From UBA7803 sp041395905 (GTDB lineage: Bacteria > Pseudomonadota > Gammaproteobacteria > Pseudomonadales > Azotimanducaceae), in assembly GCA_041395905.1 (NCBI GenBank), contig JAWKZP010000005.1, forward strand, positions 124,001 to 188,000: 64,000 nucleotides of DNA, written 5' to 3'. This document shows positions 1 through 8,400 of the stretch, piece after piece (within the stretch, counting starts at the first letter, position 1; each line of letters begins with the position of its first letter). A program made the position numbers and the translations under genes. The notes beneath the pieces are model-generated. The model did no database searches, was not told where the DNA came from, and saw only the letters and a program-made list of their open reading frames with translations.

Positions 1-129
1 ATGCTGGTCGTAGCCGTGGCAGGGACGGTGGAGATATGCAGCACAGATGCGGAAGTAGACCCCGGCCGACAGGTGACCCTCACGCTGATGGGGCGTCCCG
101 ACGCCAGCGAGCTGGTATGCAATCCATGA
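1..129 (+). CDS. C-terminal end of a GspH/FimT-family minor pseudopilin (FimU-like), cut by window edge
   Basis: Frame 1 is open from the first base to a TGA at 127-129 and encodes the last 42 residues of a protein whose beginning lies outside the window. The visible part (GTVEICSTDAEVDPGRQ, then two beta-strand-like stretches and a final Cys near the C-terminus) resembles the end of GspH/FimT pseudopilins. The stop overlaps the ATG of pilV (ATGA at 126-129), and fimU directly precedes pilV in the Pseudomonas minor pilin operon. The identification is inference from position plus a short tail; no diagnostic prepilin motif is visible. Confidence 0.65.
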   Translation: MLVVAVAGTVEICSTDAEVDPGRQVTLTLMGRPDASELVCNP

Positions 130-680
130 GCAGAAAACGCGAATCCGCAATGATGAAGGCCCGCGCACCGCGCGCCGCAGGCTTTTCCATGATCGAGCTG
201 CTGGTGGCCGTGCTGGTGATGGGCATCGGCGTGCTGGGGGTCACGGGCCTGCAGATGGTGAGTCTGCAGAACAACCGCACGGCACTGGAACGTGCCGAGG
301 CCGTGCAACTGGCTTACGACATGATGGATCGGATCCGCGCCAATCCCGAGGGCGCGCCCCCCGGAACGGCGTACGACGGCCTGGCGCTCGGGGACGCGCC
401 GCAGTACCAGAGCTGCGTATCCGGCGACAACTGCAGCGGGGCGCAGATGGTGACGTTCCACGAAGGCAGCTGGAAGTGCGTGCTCGGACGCTTCGTGAAC
501 GATGCGGCATGCGCCAGTTATCGCGCCGACGGCGTGATCGCACCCGCGGCCGATCAACCCGGCCTTCCCAATGGTGACGGCGCCATCGCCGTGGACGGCA
601 ATGGGGTGGTGACCATCACCGTGCAGTGGACCGAAGCCAACAATCAGGTTCAGACCGTCGTCATCGACAGCCAGGGATAA
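126..680 (+). CDS. pilV: Type IV pilus minor pilin PilV
   Basis: A 184-residue prepilin. A short basic leader ends in Gly, followed by FSMIELLVAVLVMGIGVLG, the type III signal processed by PilD with Phe at +1 and Glu at +5; this hydrophobic helix packs the protein into the pilus. After it comes the family feature 'A.QLAYDMMDRIRANP', followed by Cys pairs in the globular part. The start at 126 overlaps the upstream stop (ATGA) and gives a 19-residue leader; internal ATGs at 150 and 153 would give 10-11 residue leaders and cannot be excluded. PilV, PilW, PilX and FimU form the priming complex that carries PilY1 at the pilus tip. pilW follows after 5 bases. Confidence 0.88.
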   Translation: MSRKRESAMMKARAPRAAGFSMIELLVAVLVMGIGVLGVTGLQMVSLQNNRTALERAEAVQLAYDMMDRIRANPEGAPPGTAYDGLALGDAPQYQSCVSGDNCSGAQMVTFHEGSWKCVLGRFVNDAACASYRADGVIAPAADQPGLPNGDGAIAVDGNGVVTITVQWTEANNQVQTVVIDSQG

Positions 681-685
681 CGGAC

Positions 686-1834
686 ATGGGCAGCTACCGA
701 CAGTCATATCGATCGACCCCGGGCATCCATGGCGCACGGCGCGCCGGCGGCTTCTCGCTGGTGGAGCTGCTGCTGGCGCTGTCGCTCGGCCTGGTGGTGG
801 TGACCGGGATCGTGCAGCTGTTCGTCGGCAACTCGCAGACCTACACGGTGCTGAACGGCCAGGCGCGCCTGCAGGAGAACGGCCGCTTCGCCCTGGAGTT
901 CATTTCCCGGGCGGCCCGCTCCTCTGGCTTCCTCGGCTGCGCGCCGGAGCGCGACAACATCGTCAAGGGGCTGCGCGCGCCCTGGGGCAACATGCCCGAG
1001 TTCAACATTCTGAACCTGGTACAGGGGTTCGAAGGCAGCGGCGGCGCGCTGGTGGGTGGCGGCGGACTGCCAGACACCAGCAACGGCAATCTCTATCCGG
1101 TGGCACTCGCCCCCAACAACGGCGGCATCGACGACGCCAACGTCGAACCGGGCACGGACGTGGTGGCGTTCCGCACCCTGGAACAGCCCGGCACGCGTCT
1201 GGCCCAGGTGCTGCAACCCTCCGGCAATCCGGTGGTGGCGGCGCCCGGCGGCGTGTCGCCGTTCGCGGCCAACGACGTGGTGATGGTGGCCGACTGTGAG
1301 CAGGGTGCGCTCTTCCGCATCAACAGCGTAAACGTCGCTGCCAACCAGGCGACCCTGAACATCGTTACCGCCAGCACCGGCAACGCCTGGGAGAACGCGG
1401 ACCAGGTGCCCGGCCAGACCACGCCCACGGTGCCGTTCACGCTGTCCTACCTCGGCCGTTCCTACGGCGACGACGCCATCGTCTCGCGCGTGCAGACCAC
1501 CTACTTCTTCATCGCCGACAGCACGGGCGACGACAACGACGGGGACGGCCAGCCGCCGCTTGCGCTGTGGCAGAAGGTCGGCACGTCGGCACCGCAAGAA
1601 GTGGTTCAGGGTGTCGAAGACCTGGAAGTCATGTACGGCATCGACACGCAGAACGACAACCAGACGCGCATCAACGAGTTCGTGAACTTCGACGCGGTGG
1701 CCGACCCCACCGACGTGGTTGCGGTGCGGGTCTCGGTCACCGTGAACAGCGTCGACGTGGTGGACAACGGCCAGCGTCTGCGCCGCACGTTCAGCAAGAC
1801 CATTCAGCTCAGAAACGCGAATCCGGAGGTGTGA
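686..1834 (+). CDS. pilW: Type IV pilus minor pilin PilW
   Basis: A 382-residue prepilin. A 22-residue basic leader ending in Gly-Gly precedes FSLVELLLALSLGLVVVTG, with Phe +1 and Glu +5 of the mature pilin. The next segment (QARLQENGRFALEFISRAAR and a Gly-Phe-Leu-Gly-Cys motif) is typical of PilW. The remainder is a large, Cys-poor globular region with acidic 'DDNDGDGQ'. It lies between pilV and pilX in the standard order, so it belongs to the minor pilin priming and tip complex. The start at 686 is the first ATG after the pilV stop, and GGGATAACGG lies upstream. Confidence 0.9.
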   Translation: MGSYRQSYRSTPGIHGARRAGGFSLVELLLALSLGLVVVTGIVQLFVGNSQTYTVLNGQARLQENGRFALEFISRAARSSGFLGCAPERDNIVKGLRAPWGNMPEFNILNLVQGFEGSGGALVGGGGLPDTSNGNLYPVALAPNNGGIDDANVEPGTDVVAFRTLEQPGTRLAQVLQPSGNPVVAAPGGVSPFAANDVVMVADCEQGALFRINSVNVAANQATLNIVTASTGNAWENADQVPGQTTPTVPFTLSYLGRSYGDDAIVSRVQTTYFFIADSTGDDNDGDGQPPLALWQKVGTSAPQEVVQGVEDLEVMYGIDTQNDNQTRINEFVNFDAVADPTDVVAVRVSVTVNSVDVVDNGQRLRRTFSKTIQLRNANPEV

Positions 1835-1836
1835 CG

Positions 1837-2412
1837 GTGCCCGCTTTTCGATCCATGAGCTCGAGCATTGCGCGCAACCGCGGGGTCGCGCTGTTCATCA
1901 GCCTGGTGCTGCTGCTGGTGCTCACCATCATCGGCGTGTCATCGGTGCAGACCACCACGCTGGAAACCCGCATGGCCCGCAACGAGCACGACCGGCTGAT
2001 TGCTTTCCAGGCGGCCGAATCCGCGCTGCGCGACGCCGAGGCGTTTCTCAACACGGTGGTGACCACAGCGGTGTTCACGGACGGCGGCGCAGGCGGCCTG
2101 TGGACCGTGGCGGACCTGGGCGATCCGGACCGCTGGGAAGATGCGAGCGTCTGGAACGCCGGCACCAGTGTCGAAGCGCCCACAGTGCTCGAGGATCCGG
2201 GTGGCGACGCCATTTCGGCGGAGCCGCCGCGCTACATCATCGAGCACGTGGCCTCGGTTGTGCGCGAAAACAACGCCTATCAGATCGACGACCCGTACGG
2301 CGCCAGTGCCGCCGACCGGATCGAGATATTCCGGGTCACGGCCCGCGGTATCGGCGGCTCTGCGAATACGCAGGTACTGCTGCAATCCACCTTCGGAAGA
2401 ATTCTGGATTAA
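1837..2412 (+). CDS. pilX: Type IV pilus assembly protein PilX
   Basis: A 191-residue minor pilin. The N-terminus has RG then VALFISLVLLLVLTIIGVSS, a PilX-type hydrophobic helix that lacks the usual Phe +1. It is followed by 'TTTLETRMARNEHDR' and 'AFQAAESALRDAEAFL', the hallmark PilX stretch. I chose the GTG at 1837 because GGAGG at 1825-1829 sits 7 bases upstream. A GTG at 1831 overlapping the pilW stop and an ATG at 1855 are alternatives. The stop at 2412 is followed by a strong ribosome site for pilY1. Confidence 0.87.
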   Translation: MPAFRSMSSSIARNRGVALFISLVLLLVLTIIGVSSVQTTTLETRMARNEHDRLIAFQAAESALRDAEAFLNTVVTTAVFTDGGAGGLWTVADLGDPDRWEDASVWNAGTSVEAPTVLEDPGGDAISAEPPRYIIEHVASVVRENNAYQIDDPYGASAADRIEIFRVTARGIGGSANTQVLLQSTFGRILD

Positions 2413-2449
2413 CGACTGAGACCGGGTGCGCCCGTTTCAGGAGGTTGTG

Positions 2450-5400
2450 ATGAAGTACGGAAAGAACAGTCGCATCATTGGCCGGTCAGCGCGACTCTGG
2501 GTCGGATTGATAGCGCTTCTGGGCAGCGCGGTGGCGGCAGCTCTGCCGATCGCCACGCCGCTTGGGTCGAGCTTCAATCTGAACTACAACGAAGAGTTCT
2601 CGCTCAACATCGATCTGAACAGTCTGTTCGACGATGCTGACCCAACCCACGACCTCAACCTGACGTTTACCGACGTCAGTGTGCCGGGCGGCTCGGTCGT
2701 TTCCGTGAGCATAGACGGCGCCGGTGTCGCGCATTTCACCGGAAATCCAGATGCTTTTGGTGCTCAGACCGTCACGGTTCAGGCGGACGACGGAGCCGGA
2801 AACACCGCGCAGATAGACTTCATTTTCAACATCAGCAACATCAACGACCCACCCATTGGCGTGGACGACACCTACTCCGTGGACGAAGACGGTGCGCTCT
2901 CGGTACCCGCGCCCGGCGTGCTGGCGAATGACACCGATGTAGATGGCCCGTCACAGACGGCATCTCTCCTATCCGACGTCAGCAACGGCACGCTTACCCT
3001 GAATGGCGACGGGAGCTTCAACTACACTCCCGACCCGGACTTCAATGGTTCCGACTCTTTCACATATCAGATCAGTGACGGCTCGCTGACCGACACCGCG
3101 ATTGCTACGATCACCGTAAACGCGGTCAACGACACCCCCACGTTCACGCCGGGCGGCAACGTCCTGGTGCTGGAGGACAGCGGCGCCTACGGCGCGGCCT
3201 GGGCATCCGGTATGTCCGCGGGCCCGGCTGACGAGAGCGGGCAGACGCTCACGTTCAACGTCGGCAACGACAACAATGCGCTGTTTTCAGTGCAGCCGTC
3301 GCTGGACGGTGCAGGCAACCTGTCCTTCACACCGGCGGCAGATGCCAACGGAATCGCAAACGTCACGGCGACACTGACCGACAACGGCGGCGGCGCGGAC
3401 ACCTCCGCGCCCGTGAACTTCACCATCACGGTGACGGGCGTCAATGACGCGCCCAGCTACACCGGCGGCGGCGACGTGACCGTGGATGAGGACAGCGGCG
3501 CGCAGACCCTGTCTGCGTGGGCGACGGCGATTTCCAGCGGCCCCGCCGACGAGAGCGGCCAGAACCTGACGTTCTTCGTAGCGGCGCTGAACCCGGCGCT
3601 GTTCAGCGTCCAGCCGGCCATCGACGCCACCACCGGCGATCTGACATTTACTCCCGCAGCCAACGCCTCCGGCAATTCCACGGTGAACGTGGAGCTGACT
3701 GACAATGGCGGCGTTGCCAACGGCGGCCAGACTTCCTCGGGCGTTTCCAGCTTCACGCTGACGGTGAACCCTGTGAACGACGCGCCGAGCTTCAGCTCCG
3801 GCGGTGACGTGATGGTGCTGGAAGACAGCGGCGCCTACGGCGCGTCCTGGGCAACGGCTCTGTCGGCAGGCCCCGCCGATGAAGCGGCGCAGACGCTGAG
3901 CTTTGCGGTAACCAACAACAACAACGGTCTGTTCGCGGTTCAGCCCGCTGTCGACGCCACCGGCAATCTGACCTTCACTCCGGCCGCGGACGTCAGCGGC
4001 ACGGCCCTGGTGGATGTTGTGCTGCAGGACAACGGCGGCACCGCCAACGGCGGCGTGGATGCGTCAGCCGTGGTTCAGTTCAACATCGACGTGACTTCCG
4101 TCAACGACGCGCCGTCGTTCACGGCCGGGGCTGACGAGTCGGTGCTGGAAGACAGCGGTGCCCACAGCGTTGCCGGTTGGGCAACGGCCCTGTCGGCCGG
4201 ACCGGCGGACGAGTCGACACAGACCCTGTCGTTCAACGTCAGCAACGACAACAACGGACTGTTCGCCGTGCAGCCGAATGTGGATCCATTGACCGGTACG
4301 TTGAGCTACACGCTCAACGCCGACGCGGTGGGTTCCGCCAGCGTCAGCGTAAGCCTCTCCGACGATGGCGGCACGCTGAACGGCGGCGTGGATACCTCCG
4401 CGGTGCAGGTGTTCACCATCGACGTGACCGGCGTCAACGACGTGCCGATGTTCAGCGCCGGCGCCGATCAGACGGTGCTGGAAGACAGCGGCGCGCAGAC
4501 CGTTCCAGGCTGGGCCACCGGAATATCTCCCGGACCGGCCGATGAGAACACGCAGCTTCTGACGTTCACACTCACACCGGCGGATGGTGCGCTGTTCAGT
4601 GTGGCTCCTGCCGTCGACGCGGCCAGCGGCGACCTGACCTACACCCCGGCACCGGGCGCGTTCGGCGCGACGACCGTCGATGTGGTCCTTGCCGACAATG
4701 GCGGCACCGCAAATGGCGGTGTCGATACCTCGGCTGCGCAGACGTTCACGATCAACATCGATTCCGTCAACGACGCGCCCAGCTTCACGCCGGGTCCGGA
4801 TCAGGCGGTGGACGAAGACGCCGGGCCGCAGGTCGTTGCGGGTTGGGCAACGGCGATTTCCGCTGGCCCGGCAAACGAGAGCGCCCAGGTGCTGACCTTC
4901 TCGGTAAGCGCCGCGACGCCAGGGCTTTTCAGCGTGCAGCCGCAGATCGATGCGAGCACCGGCGATCTGACTTACACGCCGGCAGCCAATGCCGTGGGCA
5001 GCACGTCTGTGAGCGTCGAGTTGACTGACGACGGCGGTGTCCTCAACGGGGGCAGCAACAGCTCCGGCACGATCTCGTTCAACATCTCCATCGGCGGCGT
5101 CAACGATGCGCCGAGCTTCGTTGCCGGTTCTGATCAGACCGTGCTGGAAGACAGCGGTGCGCAGACCGTGGTGGGCTGGGCGTCCGCGATATCGGCCGGT
5201 CCCGCGGATGAGGCTGCGCAGCTTCTGACGTTCACCCTGACCCCGCTGGACGGCACGCTCTTCAGCGTGGCACCGGCCGTCGACGCGGCGACCGGCGACC
5301 TGACCTACACGCCCGCGCCGGATGCCTACGGCACGACCGCAATCGACGTGGTGCTTTCCGACAACGGCGGCACGGCTGCCGGTGGCGTGGACACGTCTGC

Positions 5401-8400
5401 GGTACAGACCTTTACGATCACCGTCAATCCGGTCAACGACGCGCCGAGCTTCGTCGCCGGAGCGGATCAGAACGTGCCCGAGGACAGCGGCATGCAGATG
5501 GTGCCCGGCTGGGCGACGGCCATCAGCGCCGGACCGGCCAACGAGTCGGCCCAGACGGTCGGGTTCACCGTGACCAATGACAACAACGCGCTCTTTGCCG
5601 CGCAGCCGGCGGTGGATGCCGCCACGGGTGACCTGAGCTTCTCGCCAGCGCCGAACGCGGTAGGCAGCGCCCTGGTGAGCGTCAGCATCTTCGACAACGG
5701 CGGCACGGCCAACGGCGGCACCGACGGCTCGGCGGTGCAGACTTTCACGATTACCGTAGACCCGGTAAACGACGCCCCGAGTTTCGCGACCGGCCCGGAT
5801 CTCACAGTTCTCGAGGATTCCGGTCCGCAGAGTTTCGCCGGCTGGGCCTCGGGCATTACTGCCGGGCCGGCCGACGAGACTGCGCAGAGCCTCGCGTTCG
5901 CGGCGAGCAACGACAACAACGCCCTGTTCTCGGTGCAGCCGAGCGTCGATGCCGCCACCGGCACCGTCAGCTTTACGTCGGCGCCCGATGCTTACGGCAG
6001 CGCGACCGTGACGCTGACGCTCACGGACAATGGCGGCACTGCCGGCGGTGGCAGCGATACATCGGCGCCGCAGACCTTCACCATCACCGTGGATCCCGTG
6101 AACGACGCGCCCGACTTCGTTGCCGGTCCGGATCAGACGGTACTCGAGGACAGCGGACTCACCCTGGTTCCCGGGTGGGCCAGCGCTCTCGACAAGGGGC
6201 AGGCCAACGAGTCGGCACAGACGCTGACGTTCGTCGTGACCAGCGACAATCCTTCGCTGTTCGGCACCGCGCCGGCAGTGGACGGCGTCAGTGGTGATCT
6301 CAGTTTTGCGCCCGCAGCCAACGCGGTGGGCAGCGCTATCGTCAGCGTGACGCTCACCGACGACGGCGGTACCGCAAACGGCGGCAGCAGCGCGTCCGCC
6401 GTCCAGACCTTCACCATCACGGTGGACCCGGTCAACGATGCGCCGAGCTTCAGCGTCGGGCCGAACATCGTTGCGGCGGAGGACGCCGGCCCAATGACGT
6501 ACGTCGGCTGGGCGACGGGCATGTCCGCCGGGCCGGCCGACGAAGCAGCCCAGGTGCTGACCTTCAACATCGTCGGCAACGACAACCCGTCGCTGTTCTC
6601 GACGCCGCCGGCCCTGGATGCCAGCACCGGCACGCTGACCTTCCAGTCGGCACCCGATGCCAACGGCGTCGCCACCATCACGGTCAATCTCAGTGACGAC
6701 GGCGGCACGCTGAACGGCGGCGTCGACACCTCGGCGAACCAGACGTTCGTGATCACCGTGAACGGTGTCAATGACCTGCCCGTAGCCGCGGATGACAGCG
6801 GTACCATGGCCGAGGACGGCCCGCCCCTGGTAATCAACGTGCTGGCCAACGACTACCTTGCCGAGGGGCCGACCGTCGTGACGAGCGCAGGGGCTGGCGG
6901 CTACAGCGAAGGGCCCCCGACCACCGTACTCAATCAGGTCGGCGATCCCATCTCCACGCCGAACGGGCAGGTGACCATCGTCGGCGGGGGTACGCAGATC
7001 CAGTACGAACCCAAGGCGGATTTCTACGGGAGCGATTTCTTCACGTACACGATCACGGATTCCAATGGAGATACTTCCGTCGGAACCGTGAACATCACCG
7101 TGACCCCGGTCAACGACCCGCCAATCGGCGTTCAGGAACGGACCTTTACCATCGTCGAGAACAGCGAGCTGATCGTGGATGCGGGCAGTGGCGCGCTGGT
7201 TGGCGCGTATGACGTGGATGGCGCGCTGCTCGACGCCTTCGGCAACCCGGTGGGCAGCGCGATCACTGCGCAGATCGACCTGTTCCCCGTGGTGGGTCTG
7301 CTGAGTTTCGATGGCAGCACCGGCGAATTCACCTACACGCCGCCGGTGAACTACACGGGAGTCGTAGAGTTCAGCTATCGGCTGAGCGACGGTACGGCGC
7401 TGAGCGTCGGCGATGCCTATCGCATGCGCGTGGTGGTTCTGGCCGCTCCGCCGCCGCCGGCGCCGCCGCCTGCCGGTGAAGTGGCGGTAACGTTCAACCT
7501 GTCCCAGGTGCCGCTGGAGCAGAGCTCCAGCGTGCCGCCCAACGTGCTCGTGGTGATGGACGATTCCGGCAGCATGGACTGGAACATGATCGTGTCCGGA
7601 ACCGACGAAAACGGCGGGTTCGTCATCGACAACAGCGATATCGCAACCAGGAGCAGACGTTCGACGTCCTACGTCTACATGTTCGATCTGCCCAACAATG
7701 CGTTTTCGTCCGGTAGCTCGAATGGCCGCATCCTGCCTACGCCCGAGGCGCTCGAGGCAGACGCGGATACCGACGGCAACGAATACGGCGTGTGGCGCGG
7801 CTGGAACTCGCAGCACAACCGCCTGTACTACAACCCTCAGGTCGAGTACACGCCATGGATCGGGCAGGACGCCGTGAATGCGGACTTCGACAACGCCGTG
7901 CCAACAGCCATCCGGCTGGACCCGGTGGACCCGACGTCCACGTTCGACATCACCGTGCCGTATTCGTACACCGCTACCAGCGTTCCGAACTGGCGAACCA
8001 ACGGCGGTAACGGCAACGTGTCGGTCAACAACGCGTACATTCCGCGCTACTACGCCACCACGGCAACAGCGCCGCTGGCCTGGGACGATCCCCACACGCT
8101 GGTCGAGATTCGAGCGGGCAGTGGCCCGCTGCCGGGCGACATGTTCCCTGGCGGGCCGGGTCGGGATGATTGCGCGGTTGGCGATGACGACCCTCTCACC
8201 TGCACGTTCGATCAGGAGCTGCAGAATTTCGCCAACTGGTTCCAGTACTACCGGTCCCGCGAGTACGTTGCCAAGAACGGGTTGGGCAAGGTGGTTTCGC
8301 AGCTGCAGGACATTCGTGTGGGCTACGAAACCATCAACCGTTCGACCAGCGAGGAGGTCCGAGACATGAACGACCTCTACGTCGAGGGCAACAAGAAGCT

